From NCBI GenBank assembly GCA_963793645.1, contig CAWCAW010000010.1, forward strand, positions 62,001 to 126,000: 64,000 bases of DNA, read 5' to 3'. Below the pieces are notes generated by a model that was not told where the DNA came from, ran no database searches, and saw only the letters and a program-made list of their open reading frames with translations. A program made the translations under genes and the position numbers. Positions 36,362 to 45,831 of this stretch are shown here, one piece after another (position 1 is the first letter of the stretch; each line of letters opens with the position of its first letter). The stretch is from CAWCAW01 sp963793645 (lineage in GTDB: Bacteria > Actinomycetota > Acidimicrobiia > Acidimicrobiales > UBA8190).

Positions 36362-36892
36362 ATGAGTGACCCGAGCGACGTGGCGGTGCCGGGGCTCGTT
36401 CCCACGTTCCGCCATGTCGATGACCCGTCGGTGGGCTGGCAGCAGGTGAAGGCGGTGCGCAACGCCGACGGCACGACATCGTCGGTATGGGAGAAGTGGC
36501 TCGCCTTTTCGCCAGATCCCCAGTATTTGTCGCTGTATGCCAAGTGGGACCCTGGAGTGGTGGTGCGCCGCCACGGCCACTACAGCCCTCATGTGTTGTT
36601 CGTCATCGAAGGTGACATGTGGTGCGGTGAGCGCCACTGCCCAGCGGGCACGCACATCGAGCTGCCTTTGGGAGCGGCGTTCGGACCCTTTGTGGCCGGT
36701 GAGGATGGGACGTTGCTCTTCGAGGTGATGATGGGCGACCCGCGCTCATGGGGAGACGACCCCGAGGCTTTCGCCCGTGCGCTGGCCGCACGCGGGGCTG
36801 AGGCGCTGCCCGATCCCGACATCGAGCTTCCCGCATGGCTCAAGGACCTCCGGTCACGTTGGCACGTCGAAGGTGAAGCGTCTCGATCGTGA
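36362..36892 (+). CDS. Cupin-domain protein
   Basis: The ATG at 36362 has GGAGG 8 nt upstream, so the 176-residue form is preferred to an upstream ATG at 36338. A single cupin motif is present, with HGHYSPHVLFVIEGDMWCG containing the metal-binding His pair and Glu. LPLGAAFGPFVAGEDG carries the second half, though without a clear second-motif His. It may bind metal or a small ligand. No function can be assigned. Confidence 0.7.
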   Translation: MSDPSDVAVPGLVPTFRHVDDPSVGWQQVKAVRNADGTTSSVWEKWLAFSPDPQYLSLYAKWDPGVVVRRHGHYSPHVLFVIEGDMWCGERHCPAGTHIELPLGAAFGPFVAGEDGTLLFEVMMGDPRSWGDDPEAFARALAARGAEALPDPDIELPAWLKDLRSRWHVEGEASRS

Positions 36893-36931
36893 TGGCTCAA
36901 GTGGGGGCGGCTCCTCGCCGAGACACCTTCC

Positions 36932-37141
36932 ATGGACAACTCACGCTTGCTCTTCCAGAGTCGTGATGCCTCCTATGTGCAGGCCGTGGCCGCGCAGGGT
37001 GCTTGGACCGATCGAAGCGGAACGGAATACGAGGTGACGTCGGTGAACGAGGTTGCCGACGTGTTCATTCCACGCATCCGACAGTGGGCCGTCCGTGGTA
37101 TCCGGAAAGTGACCGATTGCGGTTCGGTAGCTCCCGCCTGA
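36932..37141 (+). CDS. Small hypothetical protein (69 aa)
   Basis: I do not recognise this short frame. It lies 40 nt after the cupin gene on the same strand, with no clear ribosome binding site. Composition is protein-like (SRDASYVQAVAAQGAWTD, ADVFIPRIRQWAVRGI) rather than the Arg/Pro/Ala excess of shadow frames. A short conserved peptide gene or a fragment of a larger one are both possible. Confidence 0.35.
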   Translation: MDNSRLLFQSRDASYVQAVAAQGAWTDRSGTEYEVTSVNEVADVFIPRIRQWAVRGIRKVTDCGSVAPA

Positions 37142-37191
37142 CGTCGGCGGCGAGGGTGCCCGCGCATCTATGGCTCTGACAGAATCTGGTC

Positions 37192-37671
37192 GTGTGCAAC
37201 CGAGGTGTGGAGCTCCGCCAGGTTCACTACGGCGACCCTGAGGCGGTAACGGTCCTGGCGGGCCTCGCTGACGAATACGAGCGTCGCTATGGGGCGAACG
37301 ACGAGATGTCGTCGGTGGACCCCCAGGAGTGGGAACCACCTGATGGCGCCTTTGTGGTGCTCGTCGAGGACGGCGTCACGCTGGCAGGTGGCGCGTTACG
37401 ACGACTGTCTTCCGACACATGCGAGGCCAAGCGCATGTGGACGTCGTCCTCGCATCGACGTAAGGGGTATGCGTCGCTGATCTTGGACGCACTCGAGTCT
37501 TTGGGCAGGAGCCGGGGCTATACCTATCTCCGCCTCGAGACAGGGCCGGCGCAGCCCGAAGCTCATGCCATGTACATTCAGCGTGGCTACACACAAATCC
37601 CTCCCTATGGCATCTACCCGCAGGCCACTGCCTTTGAGAACCGCCTACATGAGCCGGACGAAGAGCGGTGA
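37192..37671 (+). CDS. GNAT family N-acetyltransferase
   Basis: This 159-residue protein has the GNAT fold; it would transfer an acetyl group from acetyl-CoA to an unknown amine. The acetyl-CoA loop reads SHRRKGYASLILDALE (R/Q-x-x-G-x-G/A type), and the later YTYLRLETG and AHAMYIQRGYTQIPPYG segments are typical of the family. The start is a GTG with CAGAAT six bases upstream, a weak form of the leaderless promoter pattern. Confidence 0.85.
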   Translation: MCNRGVELRQVHYGDPEAVTVLAGLADEYERRYGANDEMSSVDPQEWEPPDGAFVVLVEDGVTLAGGALRRLSSDTCEAKRMWTSSSHRRKGYASLILDALESLGRSRGYTYLRLETGPAQPEAHAMYIQRGYTQIPPYGIYPQATAFENRLHEPDEER

Positions 37672-37767
37672 GAGGGCTCGTGTGGATCGATGGCTCGTTT
37701 ACTACGCTCAGCAGCACCGTAGCGATCTGGCGTGCTGGTCAGAGCGAGTGGAAAGGTGCTTCCTAGC

Positions 37768-38547
37768 GTGAATATTGCCGGGTCGAACATCGTTGTGACG
37801 GGGGCGTCGTCGGGGATCGGCGAGGCCTTGGCTCCCATGCTGGCCGAGTGTGGAGCGGTGGTCGGTGTGGTGGCGCGCCGGGCGGATCGTCTTGAGGCCA
37901 CCTTGGCCCGCTGTCAGGCGCATTCGCCGGGCTCGCGGATGTGGGCAGTTGACCTTTCCGATCTCGACGCCGCGGTGGCGCTCGTCGACGACGCCTGGCA
38001 AGCATTTGGGGGCATCGACTGTTTGATCAACAACGCCGGCGTGGGTAAGCGCAAGCAGCTTCTCGATCACGATCCCAACGATCTCGAGGTGGTCCTTCGT
38101 ACCAATTTCCTTTCCCCGGTGCGCATGAATCTGGCCATCGTGCCCAAGATGCTCGAGCGCGGATCGGGCATGATCGTCAATGTCGCCAGCGGTGGTGGGC
38201 GCTTCGGGATCACCCACGAGTCGGCCTACTGCGCGTCGAAGTTCGCTCTGAGCGGATGGAGCGAGGTGGCCGCCATGGATCTGGCCGACACACCCGTTGA
38301 GGTGAAGCTCGTGCAACCCGGTGCCATCGCTACCGAGATCTGGGACCAGCGCCCCGGTGAGCTTCCTGGCTTACCCGGTGCGGAGTTCGACACCGCCGAG
38401 CAGTGTGCGGCCGGCATCGTCGACGCGCTCGAGTCCGACGGATTCGAATACTTCGTCCCGGCTTCGCTCAAGGAGATCGTGGATCAGAAGAATGCCGACC
38501 TGGCGGGCTGGATTGATCTCATGGCCGCCATCGGTCGCAGCATGTAA
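37768..38547 (+). CDS. Short-chain dehydrogenase/reductase
   Basis: This SDR has the nucleotide motif TGASSGIG, the NNAG stabilising motif and the catalytic YCASK (Tyr-x3-Lys) preceded by a Ser in NVASGGGRFG. I chose the GTG at 37768 (NIAGSNIVVTGAS) because it leaves the usual eight residues before TGASSGIG; an in-frame GTG at 37732 is possible. The product is about 259 residues. The substrate is unknown. A triple hairpin repeat begins 3 nt after the stop. Confidence 0.87.
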   Translation: MNIAGSNIVVTGASSGIGEALAPMLAECGAVVGVVARRADRLEATLARCQAHSPGSRMWAVDLSDLDAAVALVDDAWQAFGGIDCLINNAGVGKRKQLLDHDPNDLEVVLRTNFLSPVRMNLAIVPKMLERGSGMIVNVASGGGRFGITHESAYCASKFALSGWSEVAAMDLADTPVEVKLVQPGAIATEIWDQRPGELPGLPGAEFDTAEQCAAGIVDALESDGFEYFVPASLKEIVDQKNADLAGWIDLMAAIGRSM

Positions 38548-38550
38548 CTC

Positions 38551-38604
38551 GACTGCTCAGCAGCAGTCGCCTGTTCAGCGGCAGTCGACTGCTCAGCGGC
38601 AGTC
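38551..38604. repeat. Three tandem copies of an 18-bp hairpin unit
   Basis: The unit GACTGCTCAGCRGCAGTC repeats three times: copy 1 at 38551-38568, copy 2 at 38569-38586 (first half GCCTGT) and copy 3 at 38587-38604. Copies 1 and 3 are 6-6-6 inverted repeats (GACTGC, loop, GCAGTC), so each can fold into a stem. The array lies just downstream of the SDR stop. Confidence 0.9.
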
Positions 38605-38910
38605 GACCACCATGGTGCGTCGTTGAATCTCCGTCTCGTGCCACCCGATGAACGCGGTGGTCAGATCGAGGCGGTCGTGGGAGGTCAACGAAGCACCGCA
38701 ACTGCACCCGGCGTCGGTCCACCCCGCCCGAGAGATCCGCTGCAGGGTGATGACGTGGCCCCCGGACGGACCTCGACGTTGGCCGAAGCGTCGCCGTTCC
38801 AGGTGCCCCCGGCGCTCGGCGTCCTGCTGTGCTCTGGCGTGGCGACGGCGCTCCCCGCCGCCTTTGCGTCGCACCCGTCGCCGATTGTCGATGTGCTGTT
38901 CTCTCGCCAT
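38593..38910 (-). CDS. Small basic hypothetical protein
   Basis: The ATG at 38910 follows GGGAG by 4 nt, and a TAGAAT hexamer lies further upstream, which favours a real gene. The 105-residue product has a very basic N-terminal half (NRRRVRRKGGGERRRHARA) and an ordered C-terminal half with AGWTDAGCSCGASLTSHDRL and FIGWHETEIQRR. The GCSCG Cys pair might bind metal. Its 3' end overlaps the last copy of the hairpin repeat. No family is recognised. Confidence 0.45.
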   Translation of the reverse strand: MAREQHIDNRRRVRRKGGGERRRHARAQQDAERRGHLERRRFGQRRGPSGGHVITLQRISRAGWTDAGCSCGASLTSHDRLDLTTAFIGWHETEIQRRTMVVDCR

Positions 38911-38996
38911 GGTGCTCCCGCCCGGTGCCACGCCCGCCTCGGTGCCTCCCGTAATTCTAGGAAAGGCGGAGAGCTTTTGTGGGTGGTTGCGGGGGT

Positions 38997-39971
38997 TTAG
39001 TAGCCAGGACCATGGTCGAGAATGCGGCGGGGGGTGTCGACCAGCATGGCCCGGATGTGCTCCTCGCTCACGCCCCGCTCACGCAAGGCGGGGAGGACGT
39101 CGTGGCTTATATGCAGGAAATGCCAGTTCGGCACGTTGCGACGCAGCATCTCGGGATCGAACCAGTCGATGTGGCAGGCGGCGTCATGGGACAGAACCAT
39201 CTTGTCGGCCCAGCCTTCTTCGCACAGCACAGCGACGGTCTCCACCCGCTGCTGGGTGGTGCGGTAGGCGTCCACGCCGAAGCGGTCCATCCCCAGGGTC
39301 GAGCCGGCCGCCAACAGCTCACCGAGGTAGTCGAGATTTCGGGTGTCACCGCTATGACCGATGACGACGCGACTGAGGTCGACTCCTTCCTCGGCAAAGA
39401 TCCGTTGCTGGTCGAGGCCGCGCTTGGACGGTGCATGGGTGTGGGTGGAGATGGGAATCCCCGTCTGGCGATGCACCCGGGCCGCGGCGCGCAGCACGCG
39501 CTCGACACCGTCAGTGACTCCCGCCGCGTCGGTGGCGCATTTGAGGATGCCCGGACGCACACCGGTGCCGGCAATACCGTTTTCGATATCACCGGCGAAG
39601 AACTCGTCGAGGATGTCGACGTGGTTGCCTCGCATGGCAGCGCCGCGCATGTCGAAGAAGTGGGGGAGGGCGTCGTAGGTGTAGAGGCCGGTGGCCACGA
39701 CGATATGCAGGTCGACTTGGTGGGCGACTTCGGAGATGAGCTCGATGTCGCGGCCCAGACCCACCACGGTGAGGTCGACGATGGTGCCCACCCCGCTGTC
39801 GTGTAGCTCCGCCAGGCGGTCAACGGCTTGGGACACTTGGGCGGCGCGTTGCCATCCCGTGGGCCAGTTGAGCTCGATCTCCGGCGAGCGCACGAAGACG
39901 TGTTCGTGCATAAGGGTGGTGCCGAGCTCGTCGGCATCGATGGCACCCCGCACCGTATTGACCTGACCCAC
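38997..39971 (-). CDS. Phosphotriesterase family protein (lactonase-like)
   Basis: This 324-residue binuclear metal hydrolase belongs to the PTE/PLL group, which opens lactones such as acyl-homoserine lactones or hydrolyses phosphotriesters. All metal ligands are present: H22 and H24 (MHEHVF), bridging K144 (GILKCATD), H177 (STHTHA), H206 (IGHSGDT) and D263 (LSHDAAC). The GTG at 39971 has a strong GAGGAGGGG. Native substrate is unknown; lactonase activity is the usual ancestral function of the group. Confidence 0.88.
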   Translation of the reverse strand: MGQVNTVRGAIDADELGTTLMHEHVFVRSPEIELNWPTGWQRAAQVSQAVDRLAELHDSGVGTIVDLTVVGLGRDIELISEVAHQVDLHIVVATGLYTYDALPHFFDMRGAAMRGNHVDILDEFFAGDIENGIAGTGVRPGILKCATDAAGVTDGVERVLRAAARVHRQTGIPISTHTHAPSKRGLDQQRIFAEEGVDLSRVVIGHSGDTRNLDYLGELLAAGSTLGMDRFGVDAYRTTQQRVETVAVLCEEGWADKMVLSHDAACHIDWFDPEMLRRNVPNWHFLHISHDVLPALRERGVSEEHIRAMLVDTPRRILDHGPGY

Positions 39972-40004
39972 GACCCCTCCTCGACGCCACGCGCTGGGCA
40001 GGGC

Positions 40005-40415
40005 TCAGCCTGATTGATCGGGTCCGGCCCGCCCCACCGTGATGCGCAGCAACACGCGGTCTTCGCTGACCATGGCGGCCCGGTACTCGTCCCAGTTGGG
40101 ATGATCACCGGCGATGGACCGGTACTGGGCCACGAGCCCGTCCATGGCTTCGGGGAGGGCCACGACCTCGGCCGGTCCCTCGACTTGCACCCATTCGCCG
40201 TAGAACCCGTCGGTGAAACACAGCAAGGTGGCGTGGGCGCGCCGCTCGATGTTGCGGGTCTTGGCGGCCCGCCGCCGGGTGGATATGACGACTGTGCCGG
40301 CGTCGTCCACCGATGCCGCCACGGGCGAAAGCTGAGGACTCCCGTCAGCCCGGGTGGTGGCGAGCACGGCTCGGTGGTTGGATCGAATGAAATCCAAAGC
40401 CCGGTCGATGTCCAT
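40005..40415 (-). CDS. PPOX-class, probably F420-dependent oxidoreductase
   Basis: This split-barrel flavin/F420-binding protein starts MDIDRALDFIRSNHRAVLATT; I chose the ATG at 40415 because TAACCT lies 7 nt upstream, although an in-frame ATG exists at 40433. The product is about 136 residues. ISTRRRAAKTRNIERRAHATLLCF resembles the cofactor phosphate-binding region of PPOX/FDOR enzymes. fbiC in the same window shows that the cell makes F420, which supports F420 as cofactor, but FMN or heme cannot be excluded. Confidence 0.78.
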   Translation of the reverse strand: MDIDRALDFIRSNHRAVLATTRADGSPQLSPVAASVDDAGTVVISTRRRAAKTRNIERRAHATLLCFTDGFYGEWVQVEGPAEVVALPEAMDGLVAQYRSIAGDHPNWDEYRAAMVSEDRVLLRITVGRAGPDQSG

Positions 40416-40422
40416 AGGTAGC

Positions 40423-40428
40423 AGGTTA
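40423..40428 (-). promoter_or_regulatory. -10 element of leaderless PPOX transcript
   Basis: On the minus strand TAACCT is followed by 7 nt and the ATG at 40415. It lies inside the longer alternative reading frame, so it decides the start. Confidence 0.5.
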
Positions 40429-40453
40429 GCCATCGTTTGAGCTGGCCCGCCGT

Positions 40454-40459
40454 TAAGCT
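40454..40459 (+). promoter_or_regulatory. -10 element of leaderless acyl-CoA synthetase transcript
   Basis: TAAGCT is followed by 7 nt and the ATG at 40467. The divergent PPOX promoter is 26 nt away. Confidence 0.5.
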
Positions 40460-40466
40460 CGCCGCC

Positions 40467-42096
40467 ATGCAGAGCACCATGCAGGACGGGCCTTTATTGG
40501 TCAGTGGCATCCTCCGCCACGGCCAGCGGGTGTACGGGGACAGCCTGGTGATCACGGCCACCGGCGACGGCTATCGAGAGGCAACCTTCAGCCAGGTGGC
40601 CGCCGGTGCCGAGCGGTTGGCCAAGGCGCTGGGCCGCCTGGGCGTCAGTGGCGACGATCGAGTGGGAACCTTCGCCTGGAACGATCAAGAGCACCTCGAG
40701 GCGTACTTGGCGGTGCCGTCGATGGGTGCGGTGCTGCACACGTTGAACATCAGGCTCTTCCCCGACCAACTGGCGTATGTGGTCAACCATGCCGAGGACA
40801 CCGTCGTCATCGTTGACGGGTCTGTCGCTCCGTTGTTCGCCCGGGTGCGTGATCAATGCCCCATGGTGAAGCACGTGATCGTGGTGGGTGAAGGTGACAC
40901 GAGCGGGCTGGGTGACACCATCTCCTACGCCGAGCTGGTGGGAGCCGAAGACCCTGGCTACGACTGGCCGGTGTTCGACGAACGCCAAGCGGCGGCCATG
41001 TGTTACACGAGCGGGACCACCGGGAATCCCAAAGGCGTCGTCTATAGCCACCGGTCGACGTGGCTGCACTCGTTTGCGGGCATGTCGACCAACTGTTTGG
41101 GGGCTTCCGAGCGCGACCGCGTGCTCGTGATCGTGCCCATGTTTCATGCCAATGCCTGGGGCGTGCCCTACACCGCCTTCTTCTCGGGGTGCGACGTGAT
41201 CATGCCGGAGCGTTACCTGCAGTCCGCACCCCTGGCGCGGCATGGTGGCGGACCTGCGACCGACCCTGTCACTGGGCGTGCCCACCATCTGGAACGACTT
41301 GCTGCGTTACGCGTCGAGCGCTGACGTCGACTTGTCCTCACTGCGCATGCTGACCGCCGGAGGTGCTGCGGTGCCCCGGGCCTTGATGGAGGCCTATCAG
41401 GAGCGCTTCGGTTTGACGATGGTGCAGGGGTGGGGCATGACCGAGACCAGCCCCACCTGCGCATTGGCGAAGCCTCCCAAGAGTGCGGCACCCGATGAGG
41501 AGATGGACTGGCGGGCCAAGACGGGTCGCATCATCGCCGGCGTGGAGATCCGAGTGGTCGCCGAGGATGGTACCGAGTTGCCTTGCGACGGATCCTCGGT
41601 AGGCGAGTTCGAGGTACGCGGACCGTGGATCACCGGCTCGTACTACGGCGAACCCACCCCGGATCGCTTCGACGACGGTTGGCTGCGCACCGGTGACGTG
41701 GGAACACTCGATGACAAAGGGTTCATGCAGATCTCGGACCGCACCAAAGACGTCATCAAGTCCGGCGGGGAATGGATCTCGTCGGTCGAGCTCGAAAACG
41801 AAGTGATGGCTCATCCCGGAGTCTTCGAGGCGGCCGTGATCGGCGTGCCCGACCCCAAGTGGGACGAGCGGCCTTTGGTGGTGATGGTGGCGGGCGAAGG
41901 GACCCGCCCGGAGCCCGCCGAGCTTGTCGAGTTCCTCTCCACCCGCGTAGCTCGGTGGTGGCTGCCCGAACGATGGGCCTATGTCGAGTCCTTGCCCAAG
42001 ACGAGCGTGGGGAAGTTCGACAAACGAGCCCTTCGGACCCAAGTTGCTGACGGCGCCATCGACGTGATCGAGATCGAAGGGCCGACGCGTCGCTAA
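40467..42096 (+). CDS. Acyl-CoA synthetase (long/medium-chain fatty-acid-CoA ligase-like), one frameshift
   Basis: This adenylate-forming enzyme activates a carboxylic acid to its acyl-CoA. Motifs in order are MCYTSGTTGNPKGVVYSH (P-loop), GWGMTETSP, DDGWLRTGDVG, ISDRTKDVIKSGGEWIS and LPKTSVGKFDKRALR with the catalytic Lys. The frame breaks near 41238: LQSAPLAR should continue MVADLRPTLSLGVPTIW, and removing one G restores it. Repaired length is 542 residues. The divergent PPOX gene shares the short promoter region. The acyl substrate is unknown. Confidence 0.88.
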
Positions 42097-42099
42097 CCG

Positions 42100-42336
42100 A
42101 TGACTGCGCCCCGTGGGTTCCCTGAGCTTGCCGACCGCCTCGACGCCATCGCCGAGGACCTCGGTGACCTCGCCTTCGACCGCTTGAGTGAGGCGTCGAG
42201 CTCGGCGGGGGCGGGACGAGAACCTAATCCTGAGCTGATCGCCGAGGAGCGCCGATTGACGCGGGCCCGGCGGGCGGTCGAGAAAGCCGCCGTGTTGCTT
42301 CGAGGTACGCCGGCCACTGGCGACGACGGTCCCTGA
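42100..42336 (+). CDS. Small hypothetical protein (78 aa)
   Basis: This frame starts 3 nt after the acyl-CoA synthetase stop and is probably co-translated. The 78-residue product is helical and charged, with LADRLDAIAEDLGDLAFDRL and EERRLTRARRAVEKAAVLL, and looks like a small coiled-coil protein. No family is recognised. Confidence 0.55.
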   Translation: MTAPRGFPELADRLDAIAEDLGDLAFDRLSEASSSAGAGREPNPELIAEERRLTRARRAVEKAAVLLRGTPATGDDGP

Positions 42337-42365
42337 GCAAAAGCGGGTCCCTCTGTCGTCAACGC

Positions 42366-43496
42366 TCAGTCGACGAAGGTATTGAGGACATCGATGAGTT
42401 GGCGCAGCCGGCCGTAGTGGGTGCGGTCGAAACGGAAGGCAAGCCGGGGCAGATCGACGTGATCGTCATTGGCTCGTTCTGGGGCCAGCGCCTTGGAGGG
42501 ACGGATGACGCCGCTCGCCACGACGTCCTCGAACCGAGCGTTGAGCTCAGCCAGCTGTGATCGGGTGGGCCCGCTGCGCATGCGCATCACGAGCAGGTCC
42601 CCGACCCAGCGGCACGAGTGGTAGTTGCGGTAGAAGCCGAGGAGCTCCTGGGCGGCTTCTTCGATATCGGCGGTGACCTTGTACAGCGAGTGGTCCTCGG
42701 GGGAGACAAGCCCGCGCGAGCTCACCTCCTCCTCGACAAAGCGCTGCCACCCTCGCCAGTAGGTGCCGTCGGGCACATCCAAGAGCACGAGGGGAGCCGG
42801 TTCAGCTTTGCCCGTCTGCAGCAGCGTCAAGAGCTCAAAGGCCTCGTCCAAGGTGCCGAACCCACCGGGCAGGACCGCATAACCGTCGGACTCCTTGATC
42901 AGCATGAGCTTGCGGGTGAAGAAATACCGCATCTCCACGAGCTTGGGGTCTTGCGCGATGAAGGCGTTGGCGCCCTGTTCTTGGGGAAGGCGGATGTTGA
43001 CCCCCAAGGATTGTTCCCGGCCGGCCCCCTCCATCCCGGCCGCCATGATGCCGGGACCGGCTCCGGTCACGACCATCCACCCGTGTTGGGCAATGCGCTC
43101 GGCCAGCCGGCGAGCTTGGAGGTACAGGGGGTCATCGGGGAGGGTCCGGGCCGATCCGAAGAAGGTGACCTTCTGGGCGTGACGATAGGGACGAAAGACC
43201 CGAAACGCCTCGGCCATCTCGGCCAGCGCCGAGCTGGCCAGCTTGAGGTCCAAGGCCTCGGTGTGCTCGTCGGCCAGATGAACGACGGTGCCGAGGATGG
43301 CTCGGTACAAATCGCGCCGCTCGGTGACGCCCAGTGCGTCGAGGAACTCGTCGACGAGGTGCTGACGCGCGGCGGGAAGGGCGGTGTCGGGGCTGATGCC
43401 TTCGGCCCCGGCGGTATCGGCTGCCAACGGGGGGACGGGCGCTACCGGTTCGCCGTCGATGCCCGTCCCGTCTCCCGTAGGGGGTTCGTTCAACAA
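42366..43496 (-). CDS. LOG family protein (TIGR00730-like nucleotide 5'-monophosphate phosphoribohydrolase)
   Basis: LOG-family enzymes release ribose 5-phosphate from nucleotides; some make cytokinins. The 376-residue protein has the family signature LPGGFGTLDEAFELL and PGIMAAGMEGAG in a Rossmann-like core (about residues 105-285). It is longer than minimal LOG proteins, with extra N- and C-terminal regions. The TTG start at 43496 overlaps the fbiC stop by seven bases and lacks a clear ribosome binding site, so translation may be coupled. The substrate here is unknown. Confidence 0.8.
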   Translation of the reverse strand: MLNEPPTGDGTGIDGEPVAPVPPLAADTAGAEGISPDTALPAARQHLVDEFLDALGVTERRDLYRAILGTVVHLADEHTEALDLKLASSALAEMAEAFRVFRPYRHAQKVTFFGSARTLPDDPLYLQARRLAERIAQHGWMVVTGAGPGIMAAGMEGAGREQSLGVNIRLPQEQGANAFIAQDPKLVEMRYFFTRKLMLIKESDGYAVLPGGFGTLDEAFELLTLLQTGKAEPAPLVLLDVPDGTYWRGWQRFVEEEVSSRGLVSPEDHSLYKVTADIEEAAQELLGFYRNYHSCRWVGDLLVMRMRSGPTRSQLAELNARFEDVVASGVIRPSKALAPERANDDHVDLPRLAFRFDRTHYGRLRQLIDVLNTFVD

Positions 43497-45767
43497 GGAG
43501 CCGGGACGCGCCCATACAGCGTGGTGCGCTGGTCGAGACGTCGACCGAGGGGTTCAAGCAGGGCGCGGAAATCGTCCTCTTGCATCAACTGGCCATGGCG
43601 GGCACCCGCAGCACGCGAGATGTTCTCGTCCATGAGTGTGCCTCCGAGGTCATTGGCCCCCGCCGCCAGGACTTGGGTCGACCCCGCCGCCCCCATTTTG
43701 ACCCAGCTCACCTGGATATTCGGGATCCAGCCGTGATACGCGATCCGACCCACCGCGTGCATGAGCACCGCTTCGCGAAATGTGGGGCCCTGGCGGGCTT
43801 TGCCCTGCAAGTAGATGGGCGAAGCCATATGCACGAAGGGCAGGGGAACGAACTCCGTGAATCCGCCCGTCTCGCGCTGCAGGTCCCGGGTGCGCACGAT
43901 GTGGCGAGCCCAGGACACGGGGCGTTCCACGGCGCCGAACATGATGGTGACATTCGAACGCAGGCCGATGCTGTGGGCGGTGCGATGGGCCTCGAGCCAC
44001 TCTTCGGTGTTGATCTTGTCGGGGCACAACACGGCCCGCACCTCGTCGTCGAGGATCTCCGCCGCGGTGCCCGGCAGCGTGGCCAGCCCCGCCGCCTGCA
44101 GGCGGCGGAGGTAGTCGACCAGCGGTTCGCCGAGTCGCCGAGCGCCTTCGGTGACCTCCAGCGCGGTAAAGGCGTGGATGTGGATGTTCGGTGAGGCGGC
44201 CCGTACTGCACCGATGACCTCGAGGTAGTAGTCACCGTCGAAGCTGGGGTGGATGCCGCCTTGGAGGCACACCTCGGTGGCGCCCACCTCTTCTGCTTCC
44301 CTGACGCGATCGGTGATGTCACTCAACTCGAGCAGATACGGCGACCCTCGCAGGTTGAGTGAGAGAGGTCCTTTGGAGAATGCGCAGAAGCGACACTTGA
44401 ACGTGCAGACATTGGTGTAGTTGATGTTGCGATTGGCCACCCATGTCACGACGTCGCCCACGCTTTGACGGCGCAGTTGGTCGGCCACCTCCGCCACCGC
44501 TCTGACGTCAGAGCCGCGCGCCGAGAACAGCGTCACGATCTCGGCTTCACCAACTTCTTGGCCCAGCCCCACCCCGGCCAGTACCTCGCCCAGCGCGCTG
44601 CCCGCCGTCGGTAGCGGCGCCACGTCCGGCGTGATGGGCACCAGCGGGGGAGGAGCGATGGTGCCGCCTGAGCACCAGCTGTCCTCTCGGGCCAGGCCGT
44701 CGGCGTCGCTGCGGACAAGAACCGGTACGCGCGATGTCGGGATGGAGCCAACGCTGCGGCGCCAGCGCGAACTCCGGGTAGATGGTGAGTCGGGGAGCGA
44801 GCACCAGGCGGCGCGACTGCGTCGCTTGACGCAGCACGTCCAGCGCCGGCCAGGCCCGTTCGGGATTCACGTGGTCGAGGGTGACCGGTGACACGCCCCC
44901 CCAGTCGTCGATGCCGGCGTCGAGCAGTGGACCCAGGTCATCGGACAAGTTCGGTGGGGCTTGGACATGAATGTCGGCAGGAAGAATTATTCGTGCCGCC
45001 GCGATGGTCCAGAGCAGCTCCTCGGGAGGGCACGGCGGATGATCATGCATGGCCGTGCCGGCCTTGGGCAGGAAGTTCTGGACGATCACCTCCTGGATGT
45101 GCCCGTGACGTTGGTGCGACGCCGCGATGGCGGCCAAGGCACGCAACCGCTCAGAGCGCGACTCGCCGATGCCCACCAGCACGCCGGTGGTGAAGGGGAT
45201 GGCCGACTGGCCCGCCGCGTCCAAGGTGGCGAGACGACGTTCGGCGGTCTTGTCGGGTGCGCCGCGGTGACAGGTCAAGGTGTCGTCGAGGGACTCGATC
45301 ATCATGCCCTGGCTGGCCGACACGGCCCGCAAGGTGTGGAGGTCCTCGGAGCCGAGCGCGCCGGCATTAGCGTGGGGGAGCAGTCCGACCTCGTCGCGCA
45401 CCAAGGCGCACATGGCCGCCAGGTAGTCGACCGTAGATTGGTAGCCGTTCTCGTCGAGCCACCGCCGCGCCACGACATAGCGATCCTCGGGGGCTTCACC
45501 CAAGGTGAACAGCGCTTCATGGCATCCGGCGTCAGCTCCGGCGCGAGCAATGGCCAGCACCTGTGCAGCCGACAGGTAGGCGGTCTCGAGGCGAGCCGGG
45601 GGCTGGGCGAAGGTGCAGTAGCCGCAGCGGTCCCGACACAGCTGGGTCAGAGGAATGAAGACCTTGGGCGAATAGGTGACGCGCTGGCCGTGGGCGCCGG
45701 CTCGAATGGCACGCGCCTCGGCGGCCAGGTCCTCTGTCGCGGCGACGAGGAGTTCGTCGGGGCCCAT
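43490..45767 (-). CDS. fbiC: FO synthase FbiC (fused CofG-CofH), one frameshift
   Basis: FbiC makes FO, the deazaflavin core of coenzyme F420, from tyrosine and the flavin precursor 5-amino-6-ribitylamino-uracil. The N-terminal CofG half has radical-SAM cysteines C44, C48 and C51 (LCRDRCGYC), and the C-terminal CofH half has CTFKCRFC. Split into two frames as written, the halves join at 44735: deleting one base turns HPDIARTGSC into HPDIARTVLVRSDADGLARED and links to CofH. The total, 2278 nt, is one base over a multiple of three. The ATG at 45767 is supported by TAAGGT 7 nt upstream. The gene follows zwf by 64 nt. Confidence 0.93.
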
Positions 45768-45774
45768 GACGGCC

Positions 45775-45780
45775 ACCTTA
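45775..45780 (-). promoter_or_regulatory. -10 element of leaderless fbiC transcript
   Basis: On the minus strand TAAGGT is followed by 7 nt and the ATG at 45767. It would give fbiC its own promoter just after zwf. Confidence 0.5.
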
Positions 45781-45831
45781 CCTACCGTCGGCGTACTGAC
45801 CGGTCCCCCGGCTCCTGGGCCGTGTCGGCGG

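Noticed and set aside
38551..38604. CRISPR array
   Set aside because: There are three direct 18-bp copies with no spacers, and no cas gene is nearby.
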